From assembly GCA_000720805.1 (NCBI GenBank), contig JODI01000008.1, positions 62,001 through 126,000 of the forward strand: a stretch of 64,000 nt of DNA, read 5' to 3'. Positions 54,791 to 64,000 of this stretch are shown here, in pieces. Under the pieces are notes generated by a model that had not been told where the DNA came from, searched no databases, and worked only from the letters and a program-made list of their open reading frames with translations. The translations under genes and the position numbers were made by a program. How positions within the stretch are numbered: position 1 is the first letter of the stretch; every line of letters begins with the position of its first letter. Origin of the DNA: Streptomyces violaceoruber. GTDB lineage: Bacteria; Actinomycetota; Actinomycetes; Streptomycetales; Streptomycetaceae.

Positions 54791-55309
54791 TCAGCGCAGT
54801 CGCGCCACGCGCCAGACGGCGAGGACGACCACAGCGGCGACCAGTACGACGTAGGCGATCACCACACGCCAGTCCGGTCGGCGGCCGGAGCCGCGTTGCG
54901 GCAGCCCGGGCAACGTGTACCCGACGCGGCGGGCGGCCATCATGCCCCAGCCGGCCGAGCACGAGCAGATCAGCAGCCCCAGCATCGCGATCACGGCGCC
55001 GCTGTCGCCGAAGTCGAAGGCGAGCGGGAAGGCGAACATCAGGGAGCCGACCGCGGCGAGACTCACGATGGGCGCGAGCTGCCAGATGCGCAGCCGGCGC
55101 TGCGGACGAAGCTCTACCTCGACCTCCGGACCGCCCGGGAACATCTCCTCCGGTTCGGGGCCGTCGGCGGTCACCCCGTCCGGCGTCTCGTCGGGCCCGT
55201 CGGAGCTCAGACGGCCGTAGCTCAGACGGTCGTCGTCCTGCTCCGGTTCGCCGTTCTCCGCGGTGAGGTGTTCGGTACCTTGTGCGGTGTCGCGAGGGCC
55301 GGCCTCCAT
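54791..55309 (-). CDS. Integral membrane protein with acidic N-terminal tail
   Basis: 172 residues from ATG 55309; GTG 55315 is equally possible with GGGAGG four bases before it. Residues 1-80 are acidic and hydrophilic. Three membrane helices follow: IVSLAAVGSLMFAFPLAF, AVIAMLGLLICSCSAGWGMM and VVIAYVVLVAAVVVLAVW. I do not recognise a family with a known role; similar small membrane proteins lie between miaA and dapF in other Streptomyces. Confidence 0.75.
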   Translation of the reverse strand: MEAGPRDTAQGTEHLTAENGEPEQDDDRLSYGRLSSDGPDETPDGVTADGPEPEEMFPGGPEVEVELRPQRRLRIWQLAPIVSLAAVGSLMFAFPLAFDFGDSGAVIAMLGLLICSCSAGWGMMAARRVGYTLPGLPQRGSGRRPDWRVVIAYVVLVAAVVVLAVWRVARLR

Positions 55310-55417
55310 CGCCACGCGCCCTCCCAACTTGGACTCCACTTGGTCGATCGAAGCTCGATGATGGCACGGCGTTGGAGGCCGCGATGACTGCCGGAGCGTC
55401 CCGATGCCATGACGTGA

Positions 55418-56356
55418 TCAGGCTGTAACCGGTCGTTCGACCAACGTCAGTGCGAGCTGCGGAAGTTCTGTGAGATCCGCCGCAGCCCCACTCAACCAAT
55501 GCACCCGCGGGTCGCGCCTGAACCATGAATCCTGACGGCGCGCGAAGCGCTTGGTGGCACGAATCGTCTCCGCCCGCGCCTCGTCCATGCCGCACTCCCC
55601 GGCGAGCGCCGCGAGCACCTGCTGATAGCCGAGCGCGCGGGAGGCCGTACGCCCTTCGCGCAACCCCTGCGCCTCCAGTTGGCGCACTTCCTCCACGAGT
55701 CCGGACTCCCACATCCGGTCGACCCGGCGTGCGATGCGCTCGTCGAGCTCGGGGCGGGCCACGTCGACGCCGATCTGCAGGGTGTCGTAGACGGAGTCGT
55801 GGCCGGGCAGGTTGGCGGTGAAGGGCCTGCCGGTGATCTCGATGACTTCGAGGGCCCGGACGATACGTCGGCCGTTGCTGGGCAGAATCGCGTGCGCGGC
55901 CTCGGGGTCGGCGGCCGCCAGACGGGCGTGCAGCGCGCCGGAACCCCGCAGGGTGAGCTCGTCCTCCAGCCGGGCCCTGACCTCGGGGTCGGTGCCCGGG
56001 AACTCGAGGTTGTCGACCGCCCCGCGGACATACAGGCCGGAACCGCCCACGAGGATGGGCCAACGCCCCTCCGCCAGCAGTGCGTCGATGCGTTCGCGCG
56101 CGAGCCGCTGGTACTCGGCGACGGATGCGGCCACGGTCACGTCCCAGATGTCCAGGAGGTGGTGCGGGACGCCGGCACGCTCCGCGGGCGTCAGCTTGGC
56201 GGTGCCGATGTCCATCCCTCGGTAGAGCTGCATGGAGTCGGCGTTGACGACCTCACCGCCGAGCCGCCGGGCCAGGAAGACGCCCAGATCGGACTTTCCG
56301 GCCGCGGTGGGTCCGACGACGGCGATGACACGGGGGGCGGGGGGTGTGCTGCTCAC
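55418..56356 (-). CDS. miaA: tRNA dimethylallyltransferase
   Basis: 312 residues from GTG 56356 (VSSTPPAPRVIAVVGPT). It adds the isopentenyl group to A37 of UNN-reading tRNAs. The P-loop GPTAAGKS is residues 15-22. NADSMQLYRGMDIGTAKLT and GVPHHLLDI are family signatures, followed by LVGGSGLYVRG and RRIVRALEV. It works in sequence with MiaB, encoded 3.5 kb away on the same strand, which adds the methylthio group. The longer frame to 56557 has no supporting ribosome site. Confidence 0.95.
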   Translation of the reverse strand: MSSTPPAPRVIAVVGPTAAGKSDLGVFLARRLGGEVVNADSMQLYRGMDIGTAKLTPAERAGVPHHLLDIWDVTVAASVAEYQRLARERIDALLAEGRWPILVGGSGLYVRGAVDNLEFPGTDPEVRARLEDELTLRGSGALHARLAAADPEAAHAILPSNGRRIVRALEVIEITGRPFTANLPGHDSVYDTLQIGVDVARPELDERIARRVDRMWESGLVEEVRQLEAQGLREGRTASRALGYQQVLAALAGECGMDEARAETIRATKRFARRQDSWFRRDPRVHWLSGAAADLTELPQLALTLVERPVTA

Positions 56357-56539
56357 CGCCCCAGTCTCGCAAACCTCCCCCAGTGGCCTCGAACGAGTTA
56401 CGTGACGGTCCGGGGGCGAGGTCGTTCCCAGTTGCGAGGTTCTCCGCCGCCCGTTCACAGAGGCGGCGACCCGGGCGACGCAAACGGACGCACCGGAATG
56501 CGCGGGATTTCGCCCGCATGAGTAGCGTATGGAGTGGAT

Positions 56540-56851
56540 ATGGGCGTTTTCGCACAATTTCTCCGGAGGAAGAAGGTCACGAAGGAGGCGGCACCCGCCG
56601 AGGCGCAGGCCGACGCGGCGACGGCCGAGCCCGCGGCTCAGGAGGCGGCAGAGGCGAAGGGGTCGACGAAGCCGGACACGGAGACGGAGATCAAGGCCGC
56701 GGCGGACGCCAAGGCCGAGGGCCCGGCCGTGGAGACGGCGGCAGCGGCCGTCGCCGCCGAAGACGCCACCGGTGACGGCGTCGAGATTCCCAAGCAGCAG
56801 TCCGCCGAAGAGGTTGCCGACAACGAGGCCGGGGAAGGCGCCCGCACGTAA
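56540..56851 (+). CDS. Small Ala/Glu-rich protein of unknown function
   Basis: 103 residues from ATG 56540 (MGVFAQFLRRKKVTKEAAPA), TGGAG upstream. After a short basic amphipathic start (VFAQFLRRKKV) it is almost entirely Ala/Glu/Lys/Asp (EAQADAATAEPAAQEAAEAK), predicted helical or disordered. No recognised domain. The stop lies 23 bp before the antitoxin-like gene, so they are probably cotranscribed. Confidence 0.7.
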   Translation: MGVFAQFLRRKKVTKEAAPAEAQADAATAEPAAQEAAEAKGSTKPDTETEIKAAADAKAEGPAVETAAAAVAAEDATGDGVEIPKQQSAEEVADNEAGEGART

Positions 56852-56874
56852 CCGCCCGCCACGGAAGGTGAACC

Positions 56875-57186
56875 ATGGGTCTCCTGGACAACATGAAGGC
56901 CAAGCTCAGTCCGGCGAAGGAGAAGGTCTCCGGTCTCGCGCAGCAGCACGGGGACAAGATCGAGCGTGGTCTCGACAAGGCCGCGAAGGCGGTCGACGAG
57001 AAGACCAAGGGCAAGTACAGCGAAACGATCCACACCGGAACGGGCAAGGCCAAGGACGCCATGGACCGCCTCGCGGGCAAGGAGGGTACGGATCCGGCCG
57101 GCACGGGGCCCGGCACCGGTCCGAGCGGCGACGGAGGCACACCGCCGGCCTCGCCCCCGCCCGCTTCACCGCCGCCGGCATCCTGA
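56875..57186 (+). CDS. Antitoxin-like small protein (Rv0909/MT0933 family)
   Basis: 103 residues from ATG 56875, GGAAGGTG upstream. The N-terminus MGLLDNMKAKLSPAKEKVSG, with helical repeats of Lys/Ala/Asp (IERGLDKAAKAVDEKTKGKY), matches the family annotated as antitoxin from the M. tuberculosis Rv0909/Rv0910 pair. The C-terminus is Pro/Ala/Ser-rich with a repeat (SPPPASPPPAS). No SRPBCC-type toxin gene is adjacent, so the toxin-antitoxin label may not describe its real job in Streptomyces. Confidence 0.8.
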   Translation: MGLLDNMKAKLSPAKEKVSGLAQQHGDKIERGLDKAAKAVDEKTKGKYSETIHTGTGKAKDAMDRLAGKEGTDPAGTGPGTGPSGDGGTPPASPPPASPPPAS

Positions 57187-57203
57187 ACGGCACGGCGCAT
57201 CGA

Positions 57204-57239
57204 CGGACGGCCGCGGAGCATCACGCTCCCGGCCGTCCG
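57204..57239. terminator. Hairpin after the antitoxin-like gene
   Basis: Arms CGGACGGCCG/CGGCCGTCCG with an inner stem GGAGC/GCTCC around ATCAC, 18 bp after the stop. Convergent with the LigB-like gene. Confidence 0.75.
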
Positions 57240-57251
57240 CCGTGTCCGGGG

Positions 57252-57330
57252 CCCTCCGGACCCTGCGGACCCTCCGGACCCTCCGGACCCTGCGGATCCT
57301 GCGGGTCCTGCGGATCCTGCGGGTCCTGCC
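57252..57330. repeat. Tandem repeat, 9-bp period, 8.8 copies
   Basis: Units of the form (C/T)CCT(C/G)CGG(A/G), starting CCCTCCGGA at 57252; the first five begin CCCT, the last TCCT. It is in the convergent gap, 26 bp before the LigB-like gene end. Read as protein it would give Gly-Pro-Ser/Cys triplets, but no start supports translation. Confidence 0.85.
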
Positions 57331-57355
57331 TCGTCCTACCCTCGCGCCGATCGCG

Positions 57356-58111
57356 TCACGACCAGCTCGCCACCACGTATCCCACCCCGTACGGCGCGTC
57401 CTCGTACAGCAGGGTTCCGCCGAGGCCCGCTCCCTCGGCGGCGCCGGCCAGGACCTGCCAAGGGGCCCGGCCGGCGGCCTTCAGTTCGTACGCCAGATCG
57501 GCGTCCAGTGCCCGCAGTGCCGCCACGTCCGCCGTCCCGAGCGCACGCGCTACCTCCGCGTCGAAGGGTGCCGCCCGCTCGTCGAAGTAGCCGGGGGCCT
57601 TGAGCGTGCGGCATGCGCTGGCGTCGCCCATCACCAGCAACGCCACCCGCTCGGCCCCGGCGGCGATGTCTCTTCCGACCTGGATACACCGCTCGGGCGA
57701 AAGAGGTTCCCCCACACCGAGTCCATCGATCGGGGCATCCGACCACCCGACCCGCTCCAGCAGCCACGCGGCCACCGCGAGGGAGGGGGGAAGGACCCGC
57801 CCGGGTGCTCCCTTCCCGTCACCGACACTGCCGGTGTCAGTGTCGGCGTCGGCGTCGCTGGCCGCGCCCAGGCATACGGACAGATCCACTCCGAACCCGC
57901 GGAACGAGCCCCTCGCCCCCTCCGCATGCGGTCCTCGTCCGCTCTCGTCGGCGGACCCGACGACCACCAGCCGGTCAGGCCGGGCCGCGGCGAGGACACC
58001 GAGGGCGTCCGTGCACGCGGCACGCGCGGCGTCCAGCTCGGAGGCGGCGCCTGCGGCGACATCGGGCACGAGCAGGGGCGGGCAGGGGCAGACTGCGGCG
58101 GCGACAAGCAT
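57356..58111 (-). CDS. LigB-like (class III extradiol dioxygenase B-type) protein
   Basis: 251 residues. It resembles the actinobacterial 'class III extradiol dioxygenase subunit B-like' proteins: VAAAVCPCPPLLVPDVA at the start, LVVVGSADESGRGPH, AERVALLVMGDASACRT, KAPGYFDERAAPFDAEV, APWQVLAGAAEGAGLGG and a final EDAPYGVGYVVASW. Dioxygenase activity is doubtful because the metal-binding histidines are not clear. An Asp/Ala/Gly-rich segment (SDADADTDTGSVGDGKGA) is inserted near residue 85. It lies just downstream of miaB on the same strand, and in many actinobacteria it keeps that place. Confidence 0.8.
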   Translation of the reverse strand: MLVAAAVCPCPPLLVPDVAAGAASELDAARAACTDALGVLAAARPDRLVVVGSADESGRGPHAEGARGSFRGFGVDLSVCLGAASDADADTDTGSVGDGKGAPGRVLPPSLAVAAWLLERVGWSDAPIDGLGVGEPLSPERCIQVGRDIAAGAERVALLVMGDASACRTLKAPGYFDERAAPFDAEVARALGTADVAALRALDADLAYELKAAGRAPWQVLAGAAEGAGLGGTLLYEDAPYGVGYVVASWS

Positions 58112-58304
58112 GATCGGCAGCGTAACGCCGTACGGCGGCCGGGCGTCACCCGACCGACACGGTCACCCGTTGCCGTCACCGCCATCGCCGACGCCGCCGT
58201 CAGCATCGACATCGGCGCCGCAGTCACCATCTACTTCGGCGCCTCGGCCACCATAGGCGTCGGCGCCCCGGTAGCCCTCGGCGTCCGCGCCTGAACGACC
58301 GCCG
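58112..58304. other. 193-bp gap with GGCGCC-rich imperfect repeats
   Basis: Spaced CGGCGCC and GACGCCG words (58190-58290) recur every ~20-30 bp, giving Gly-Ala-Asp-rich reading on the minus strand. No gene start is convincing. Confidence 0.4.
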
Positions 58305-59834
58305 TCAGTCGCAGCCGCAGCCGCTCCCCGTAGCGACCGGCAGGGGAGCCGGTGCGCCGATCTTCGGCAGGCCCAGCAGCACGCCCGCCGGCTTGGCGGC
58401 CTTCTCCGCGTTCCGCTTCTCCCAGGCGTCACCCGCGCGCGTGCGACGCACCTCCAGCGCAGCGCCCTCCGCGAGGAGGTGGTGCGGGGCGGCGTAGGTG
58501 ATCTCGACCGTGACCACGTCGCCGGGGCGGACCTCCTGCTCGGGCTTGGTGAAGTGCACCAGGCGGTTGTCGGGGGCGCGGCCGGAGAGACGATGGGTGG
58601 CGCCGTCCTTGCGACCCTCGCCCTCGGCGACCATCAGATCGAGCGTGCGGCCGACCTGCTTCTTGTTCTCCTCCCAGGAGATCTCCTCCTGAAGGGCGAC
58701 GAGACGCTCGTAACGCGCCTGGACGACCTCCTTGGGGATCTGGTTCTCCATGGTCGCGGCGGGCGTACCGGGCCGCTTGGAGTACTGGAACGTGAACGCT
58801 TGCGCGAACCGGGCCTCGCGGACGACGTGCAGGGTCTGCTCGAAGTCCTCCTCGGTCTCGCCGGGGAAGCCCACGATGATGTCGGTGGTGATCGCCGCGT
58901 GCGGGATCGCGGCGCGGACCTTCTCGATGATCCCGAGGTAGCGCTCCTGACGGTACGAACGGCGCATCGCCTTCAGGACCGTGTCCGAACCGGACTGCAG
59001 GGGCATGTGCAATTGCGGCATCACGTTCGGGGTCTCCGCCATGGCCGCGATGACGTCGTCGGTGAAGTCGCGGGGGTGCGGCGAGGTGAAGCGGACGCGC
59101 TCCAGGCCCTCGATGGTGCCGCAGGCCCGCAGCAGCTTGCTGAAGGCCTCGCGGTCGCCGATGTCGGAGCCGTACGCGTTCACGTTCTGGCCGAGCAGGG
59201 TGATCTCGGAGACGCCCTCGGCGACCAGGGCCTCGATCTCGGCGAGGATGTCGCCGGTGCGGCGGTCCTTCTCCTTGCCGCGCAGCGCCGGGACGATGCA
59301 GAAGGTGCAGGTGTTGTTGCAGCCGACGGAGATCGACACCCAGGCCGCGTACGCGCTCTCGCGCCGGGTCGGCAGGGTGGACGGGAACGCCTCCAGGGAC
59401 TCGGCGATCTCGACCTGCGCCTCCTCCTGGACGCGGGCGCGCTCCAACAGGACCGGCAGCTTGCCGATGTTGTGCGTGCCGAAGACGACGTCCACCCAGG
59501 GCGCCTTCTTCACGATGGTGTCGCGGTCCTTCTGTGCGAGGCAGCCGCCGACCGCGATCTGCATGCCGGGACGCTTGGTCTTCATCGGGGCGAGGCGGCC
59601 GAGGTTGCCGTACAGCCGGTTGTCGGCGTTCTCGCGCACGGCGCAGGTGTTGAACACGACGACGTCGGCGTCGCCGTCCGAACCCTCGGGCGCGCGCACA
59701 TATCCGGCGTCTTCGAGCAGTCCGGACAATCGCTCGGAATCGTGGACGTTCATCTGGCACCCGTAGGTGCGAATCTCGTAACTCTTGGATGATCGAACGT
59801 CCACTGCCGGGCTCCGGTCGCTGCTGCTGGTCAT
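58305..59834 (-). CDS. miaB: tRNA-2-methylthio-N6-dimethylallyladenosine synthase
   Basis: 509 residues from ATG 59834 ([15 protein letters not shown]). Radical-SAM methylthiotransferase acting after MiaA on A37. The N-terminal UPF0004 domain has [14 protein letters not shown] and [13 protein letters not shown] (cluster cysteines, the third in VGGCLAQKD). The radical-SAM motif is [10 protein letters not shown]-terminal TRAM domain follows ([16 protein letters not shown]). The very end is Gly/Cys-rich (GSGCGCD). The ribosome site is weak, but the N-terminus fits homologues. Confidence 0.95.
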   Translation of the reverse strand: MTSSSDRSPAVDVRSSKSYEIRTYGCQMNVHDSERLSGLLEDAGYVRAPEGSDGDADVVVFNTCAVRENADNRLYGNLGRLAPMKTKRPGMQIAVGGCLAQKDRDTIVKKAPWVDVVFGTHNIGKLPVLLERARVQEEAQVEIAESLEAFPSTLPTRRESAYAAWVSISVGCNNTCTFCIVPALRGKEKDRRTGDILAEIEALVAEGVSEITLLGQNVNAYGSDIGDREAFSKLLRACGTIEGLERVRFTSPHPRDFTDDVIAAMAETPNVMPQLHMPLQSGSDTVLKAMRRSYRQERYLGIIEKVRAAIPHAAITTDIIVGFPGETEEDFEQTLHVVREARFAQAFTFQYSKRPGTPAATMENQIPKEVVQARYERLVALQEEISWEENKKQVGRTLDLMVAEGEGRKDGATHRLSGRAPDNRLVHFTKPEQEVRPGDVVTVEITYAAPHHLLAEGAALEVRRTRAGDAWEKRNAEKAAKPAGVLLGLPKIGAPAPLPVATGSGCGCD

Positions 59835-60303
59835 GAACCAAGGGTAGGTGCTCCTGAGAGCGCTGTGCTCAGCCCTTCCTTCACGGGCGGCCCCGGGGCA
59901 GAGCCACCTGGTCCGCGGACATCGATCGACGAGGCGCGGGGACGGCCGAGTACCGTCGGTGATCGGGAGTCGGGCGACCAAGGTGCCCTGATGTAGGCGG
60001 AGTTGGAGGTTTTGGCGGTCCGGGCCGCGCGGGCCCCCTTGCAGGCTCGACGGAAGACGGCAGGGCCGGGGACCTGAGCCGGCGCGAGTCGATCCGCGGC
60101 TGCTCCTTCACGACGTGTCGTTCGCCTCAGTCGTTCGCCCGCTCATCGCTGAGGCCGGCCCGCCGACGCCGGCGCAACTGAACAAGCGGGTGACGCTGAC
60201 GGTCATCGGCGAGGCCACGGGCCGGGACCAGCCCGTGCAGGGCCGGTGGGCACAGTCGGACGAGGGCTCGCGTCGGCGCGTCAGGGCCGGCGCAAGGGGA
60301 GGC
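59835..60303. other. 469-bp gap between miaB and the rutA-like gene
   Basis: Same-strand gap holding the miaB promoter. A plus-strand frame from 60115 reads protein-like for ~50 residues (FASVVRPLIAEAGPPTPAQL, LNKRVTLTVIGEATGRDQPV) before running antisense to the next gene. It may be a remnant, but I do not recognise it. Confidence 0.4.
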
Positions 60304-61386
60304 TCAGACCGCCGCCGACCGTCCCGACCTGGACCTCATCAGCGGCTGGATGCGGGTGCCGAAGTTGTCGAGCCCTTCGAGGAAGTCGTCGAAGACCAGC
60401 ATGATCCCCTTGGTCCCGGGGACCTCGGCGATCTCGTCGAGCATCGCCGCGACGCTCTCGTACGAGCCGACCAGCGTTCCCATGTTGAAGTTCACGGCGC
60501 CCTCGGGAAGCGAGATGGTCCGGGCGGTGGAGGAGCCGTCGGACGTGGTGTCCGTGGCGGACTCGCCCGCCATGTACGCCAGCGCCGCGCGGTCGGCGTT
60601 GTCGTGGTAGTCCTGCCACTTCGCGCGAGCGGCCTCGTCGGTCTCGTCCGCGATGACCATGAAGAGGGAGAGCGCGCCCACGTCGCGGCCCGTCTCCCGC
60701 ACCGCGTCCACCAGCGCGGCGGCGGTGCCCGAGAACGCCAGCGGGGTGTTGACGCCGCTGCCCAGGATGAAGTTGTAGTCGGCGTGCTCGGCGGCGAACC
60801 GCATTCCGGTGCTGCTCTGCCCCGCGGCAACGATGTCGATGTGCCCGTCCGCCGGCCGCGGGGACAGCACGCAGTCGTCCATCTCGTAGAACTCGCCCTT
60901 GAAGTTGCTGACGCCCTCGCTCCACAGCTCCTTCATCACGGTGACGTACTCGACGGCCCGGGCGTAGCGGTTGCCGAAGTGCTCGTCGCCGGGCCACAGG
61001 CCCATCTGCGCGTACTCGCCGGGTGCCCAGCCGGTGACGATGTTGACGCCGAACCGCCCCGGGGCGATGGAGTCGACCGTGGTCGCCATGCGCGCGACGA
61101 TCGCCGGTGACAGAGCGAGGATCGGGGTGGAGGCGTACAGCTTGATCCGGTCGGTCACGGCGGCCAGGCCTGCCATCAGCGTGAACGACTCGAGGCAGTG
61201 GTCCCAGAACTCTGTGTCACCGCCGAAGCCCTTGAGTTTGATCATCGACAGGGCGAATTCGAGTCCGTGCTCCTCTGCCTTCTGGACCACTGCCTTGTTA
61301 AGCTCAAAGGTCGGCATGTACTGCGGGGAGCTCTTCGATATGAGCCAGCCGTTGTTGCCGATGGGGATGAAGACACCGATGTCCAT
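60304..61386 (-). CDS. rutA: RutA-like pyrimidine monooxygenase (LLM-class flavin enzyme)
   Basis: 360 residues from ATG 61386 ([17 protein letters not shown]), with AGGAG upstream. RutA opens the uracil ring using FMN and oxygen. By memory, identity to E. coli RutA is high over the whole length: [93 protein letters not shown] and [17 protein letters not shown]. No rutB-G genes or RutR-type regulator are in the window, so either the rest is elsewhere or the enzyme serves another amide substrate. It is divergent from the phosphatase gene. Confidence 0.88.
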   Translation of the reverse strand: MDIGVFIPIGNNGWLISKSSPQYMPTFELNKAVVQKAEEHGLEFALSMIKLKGFGGDTEFWDHCLESFTLMAGLAAVTDRIKLYASTPILALSPAIVARMATTVDSIAPGRFGVNIVTGWAPGEYAQMGLWPGDEHFGNRYARAVEYVTVMKELWSEGVSNFKGEFYEMDDCVLSPRPADGHIDIVAAGQSSTGMRFAAEHADYNFILGSGVNTPLAFSGTAAALVDAVRETGRDVGALSLFMVIADETDEAARAKWQDYHDNADRAALAYMAGESATDTTSDGSSTARTISLPEGAVNFNMGTLVGSYESVAAMLDEIAEVPGTKGIMLVFDDFLEGLDNFGTRIQPLMRSRSGRSAAV

Positions 61387-61409
61387 GCCGCTCCTCATGA
61401 TCGCAAGCC

Positions 61410-61438
61410 TGTCCGTGGAACGGCACGCTACACGGACA
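61410..61438. promoter_or_regulatory. Inverted repeat TGTCCGTG...CACGGACA upstream of rutA
   Basis: 8-bp perfect arms (61410-61417 and 61431-61438) with a 13-bp spacer, 24 bp before the rutA start. Possible operator. Confidence 0.4.
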
Positions 61439-61535
61439 AGTTTCAACAACTCGCTCCGGTTTCCCCACTGTTGAGGCATGGAGCAGGCAGGAAGCCGCCG
61501 GTGAGAAAGCGTGAAAGAGGTTTGGGGCCAGGACG

Positions 61536-61550
61536 GGAACGATACGTTCC
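61536..61550. promoter_or_regulatory. Palindrome and possible leaderless promoter of the SpoIIE-domain gene
   Basis: GGAACG-ATA-CGTTCC, 4 bp before the ATG. It contains TACGTT (61543-61548), a -10-like hexamer six bases before the ATG, which would give a leaderless mRNA with the operator on the promoter. No Shine-Dalgarno sequence is seen. Confidence 0.45.
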
Positions 61551-61554
61551 TGGC

Positions 61555-64000
61555 ATGAACACACGCCTCGCTCTGCTCCGCACGGTGGCCCCTGGTGTCA
61601 CGGAGAGCGAGGTCTTCCGGCTGGCGCTGCAGCACGCGGTGGGTGAGCTGGCCGCGCTCGGCGCCGCCATGCACCTGCGCGGTCCGATGTCCGCTTTGCG
61701 CCTGGTGTCGGCCGCCGGGCTCCCTCCCGCCCTCACCCGCTCCTGGGAGATCGTCGACCAGGAGGGACCGCTGGCCCCCGCCCGCGCCCTCCAGCAGGGC
61801 AGTGGCGTCTGGGTCACGCTGAACCCCGCCGCCTCCGAGCAGGAGGTCACCTGGCCCGGCACGGGCCTGGCCTCCCTGCCGGTGTTCAGCGGGAAGCGCG
61901 GTATCGGCGCGCTGACCGTTCTGGTGGGCGATCGGGGTGAGCCGACCCCGCAGCAGTGGGACTTCCTCCGGGACCTCGTCGCCTGGGCCGAGGACCGGAT
62001 GGCCCAGGCGCCGCCCCCGGCCGGGCCCGCGCAGACGGAGCTGAGCGGTGAGCGACTGCGGCAGGCCCTGAAGGAGGTCCAGGTCGGCTCGTGGGACTGG
62101 AACATCCGCACCGGCGAGCTGATCTGGGACGATGCGGCGCTGGAGCTGTACGGCACCCTGCCGGCCGACTACACCGGCGAGATCGAGAACTGGATGCGGA
62201 TCGTCCACCCCGACGACCTGGCGCCGACACTGGCGGCGGCCCAGCAGGCGATCCTCGACCACACCGTGTACGAGGCCGAGTACCGGGTACGGCGCCTGGA
62301 CGGCACGTACGGCTGGACGCAGGCCCGCGGCCGGGCCACGTACGACGAAGACGGCGAGCCCCACCGGATGATCGGTGTGGGCTGGGAGAGCAACGAGTCG
62401 CGGACCGCCCGGGACGCGCTCAGCCGGGCCCTGCGCCATATGAGCGACGGCTTCCTGGCGGTGGACGCGGAGTGGGGGATCACCTTCGCCAATCTGGAGG
62501 CGGAACGTTTCCTGGGCTTTTCCGAGGAGGAACTGTTCGGGCGTCTCCTGTGGGATCTGCCGTCCACCCGGCAGGTGCCCGGTCTGGAGAGCCGCTGCCG
62601 GGAGGCCGCGGCCGACGAGAAGCCCGCCGGCTTCGACGTGCACATACCGGACTCCGGCCGGCGGTACCACCTGCGGCTGGTGCCGGGCCCCGAAGGACGC
62701 ACCCTCTACTTCACCGACGTCACCGAGAAGCGGCGGCTGGCCGAGGAGCGCAAGACGACCGAGCGGGCCGCCTCCGAGCGGGCCGGCCGGATCGCGGAGC
62801 TGACCGCGGAACTCGCCTCGGCGACGACCTCACGGGACGTGGTGGGCACGGTCGCCCGCCGGGTGCTGCCCCCGTTCGCCGCCGCGGGGGTCCTGGTCCA
62901 GGTCCTCGAGGGCGACCGGCTGCACAACGTCGGGGCCGTCGGCTATCCGGACGACTTCCTCGACGCCCTCGACAACCACTCCCGCACCCTCGGCGATCCG
63001 GCCTGGGACGTCATAGCCACCAACGCGCCGCTGTTCCTGTCCTCCCCACAGGAGCTCACCTCGCGCTCACCACTGTTGACCGGCCGGCCGGAGCAGGCCG
63101 GTAAACAGGCATGGGCGTTTCTGCCGCTCACGGCGTCCGGGCGCACGTTCGGGGTGTGTGTCGTGGCCTTCGACCGTCCTCGGCGGCTCACCGACGAGGA
63201 GCGCGCGCTCCTGACCACCATCAGCGCACTGGTCGCGCAGTCCCTCGAGCGGGCCCGGCTCTACGACGCCGAGCACACCCGGTCCCGGGAACTCCAGCGC
63301 AGTCTGCTCCCCCAGGGACTGCCCGAACTGCCCGCGTGCACCGCCGCCGCCCGCTATCTCCCGGCCGGGCAGGGCGCGGACGTGGGCGGCGACTGGTACG
63401 ACATCATCCCGCTCTCCGGCGGGCAGGTGGCGTTGGTCGTCGGCGACGTCATGGGGCACGGTCTGCCGGAGGCGGCCACCATGGGCCGGCTGCGCACGGC
63501 CGTCCACACCCTGGCGGACCTGGAGCTGCCCCCCGACGAGATCATGGGGCACCTCAACGACATCGTCGTCGGCATGGGCGAGACGTCGTACGTCACCTGC
63601 TTGTACGCGCTCTACGACTCCACGACCCGGGTCTGTTCCCTCGTCCGTGCCGGCCACCCGCCGCCCGCCCTGGTCCATCCCGACGGCACCGTGCACTTCC
63701 CGCAGCCGGAGGCCGACCCGCCGCTGGGCGCGGCGGAACCGCCGTTCGAGACGGTCGAGCTGGAGGTGCCCGAGGGCAGCCTGCTCGTGCTCTACACCGA
63801 CGGACTGGTCGAGTCGGCGAAGCGGGACATCGACGAAGGCATGGCGCAGCTGGCCGGGATGCTGGGCGCGGCGCACGCGGGCCGCGCCGTCGAGACCGTG
63901 GCGGATCTTGAACGCCTGTGCGACACGCTGACGGCCGGCCTGCTGCCCACCGACCAGCAGGCCGCCGACGACGCCGCGTTCCTCGTCGCCCGTCTGCACT
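61555..64000 (+). CDS. PAS/GAF-domain SpoIIE-family protein phosphatase (partial, 3' end outside window)
   Basis: 815 residues are present from ATG 61555; the frame is still open at the right edge. Order: an N-terminal GAF-like domain (~1-150), PAS with PAC (about 165-280: [37 protein letters not shown]), a second PAS ([19 protein letters not shown]), a GAF domain (about 420-570) and the PP2C-type SpoIIE domain (from ~580). The metal-binding motifs are [19 protein letters not shown] and LYTDGLVES. Such Streptomyces proteins dephosphorylate anti-anti-sigma factors in response to signals. No HATPase kinase domain is seen before the edge. The anti-sigma partner is not in the window. Confidence 0.9.
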   Translation, partial: MNTRLALLRTVAPGVTESEVFRLALQHAVGELAALGAAMHLRGPMSALRLVSAAGLPPALTRSWEIVDQEGPLAPARALQQGSGVWVTLNPAASEQEVTWPGTGLASLPVFSGKRGIGALTVLVGDRGEPTPQQWDFLRDLVAWAEDRMAQAPPPAGPAQTELSGERLRQALKEVQVGSWDWNIRTGELIWDDAALELYGTLPADYTGEIENWMRIVHPDDLAPTLAAAQQAILDHTVYEAEYRVRRLDGTYGWTQARGRATYDEDGEPHRMIGVGWESNESRTARDALSRALRHMSDGFLAVDAEWGITFANLEAERFLGFSEEELFGRLLWDLPSTRQVPGLESRCREAAADEKPAGFDVHIPDSGRRYHLRLVPGPEGRTLYFTDVTEKRRLAEERKTTERAASERAGRIAELTAELASATTSRDVVGTVARRVLPPFAAAGVLVQVLEGDRLHNVGAVGYPDDFLDALDNHSRTLGDPAWDVIATNAPLFLSSPQELTSRSPLLTGRPEQAGKQAWAFLPLTASGRTFGVCVVAFDRPRRLTDEERALLTTISALVAQSLERARLYDAEHTRSRELQRSLLPQGLPELPACTAAARYLPAGQGADVGGDWYDIIPLSGGQVALVVGDVMGHGLPEAATMGRLRTAVHTLADLELPPDEIMGHLNDIVVGMGETSYVTCLYALYDSTTRVCSLVRAGHPPPALVHPDGTVHFPQPEADPPLGAAEPPFETVELEVPEGSLLVLYTDGLVESAKRDIDEGMAQLAGMLGAAHAGRAVETVADLERLCDTLTAGLLPTDQQAADDAAFLVARLH

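Overview
The window is chromosomal DNA of very high G+C content with many GTG starts and short same-strand operons. It is almost certainly from a Streptomyces. The strongest markers are the principal sigma factor gene hrdB next to the sporulation regulator whiH, the nrdR-nrdJ operon divergent from lexA, and an rshA-type RelA/SpoT homologue near dapF, miaA and miaB. From memory, this order resembles the S. coelicolor core region running from about SCO5824 down to SCO5787. No tRNA, rRNA, insertion sequence, prophage or CRISPR array is visible.

Layout. 1-5,000: a two-gene operon (membrane protein plus a histidine kinase cut by the window edge), a repeat-bearing gap, topoisomerase IV parE, and a divergent small zinc-ribbon-like gene. 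5,000-12,200: a secreted trypsin-like protease, hrdB, whiH, a fused ABC transporter and an NrtR-like Nudix regulator. 12,200-21,800: a glycogen-debranching-like protein coupled to a DUF4192 protein, divergent recQ with a phosphoribosyltransferase-like tail, an unknown protein, and rnhB with a partner that resembles a helicase C-terminal fragment. 21,800-27,600: a TetR/MFS drug-export pair with two matching operators, ADP-ribosylglycohydrolase plus histidine phosphatase, a DUF4937-like protein and a TerD protein. 27,600-35,000: class II ribonucleotide reductase nrdJ with nrdR (two NrdR-like boxes exactly 31 bp apart), lexA with an SOS box, and a DinG-type helicase, the last two converging on a perfect 48-bp palindrome.

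35,000-46,000: a small NRPS-independent siderophore locus (aminotransferase, IucA/IucC synthetase, acyltransferase) interrupted by an 873-bp repeat-rich stretch, then a divergent MMPL exporter with an unusual leader, and a NarL-type two-component pair. 46,000-64,000: a secreted serine protease preceded by six consecutive 11-bp direct repeats, hflX, an M1 aminopeptidase, rshA, dapF, a membrane protein, miaA, a two-gene unit with an antitoxin-like protein, a LigB-like protein, miaB, a rutA-like monooxygenase without other rut genes, and a PAS/GAF/SpoIIE phosphatase cut by the right edge.

Most genes are housekeeping functions: transcription, DNA topology and repair, dNTP supply, lysine/peptidoglycan precursor, tRNA i6A/ms2i6A modification and the stringent response. 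The less ordinary material is in regulatory DNA (helically phased repeats, SOS and NrdR sites, TetR operators, leaderless promoters) and in intergenic tandem repeats whose unit lengths differ from gap to gap (60, 30, 44, 18, about 60 and 9 bp). No wholly new defence or biosynthetic system is evident. The best leads are the 11-bp repeat array, the leader before the MMPL gene, the rnhB-linked helicase-like fragment, the apparently altered synthetase site in RshA, and the repeat region inside the siderophore locus.
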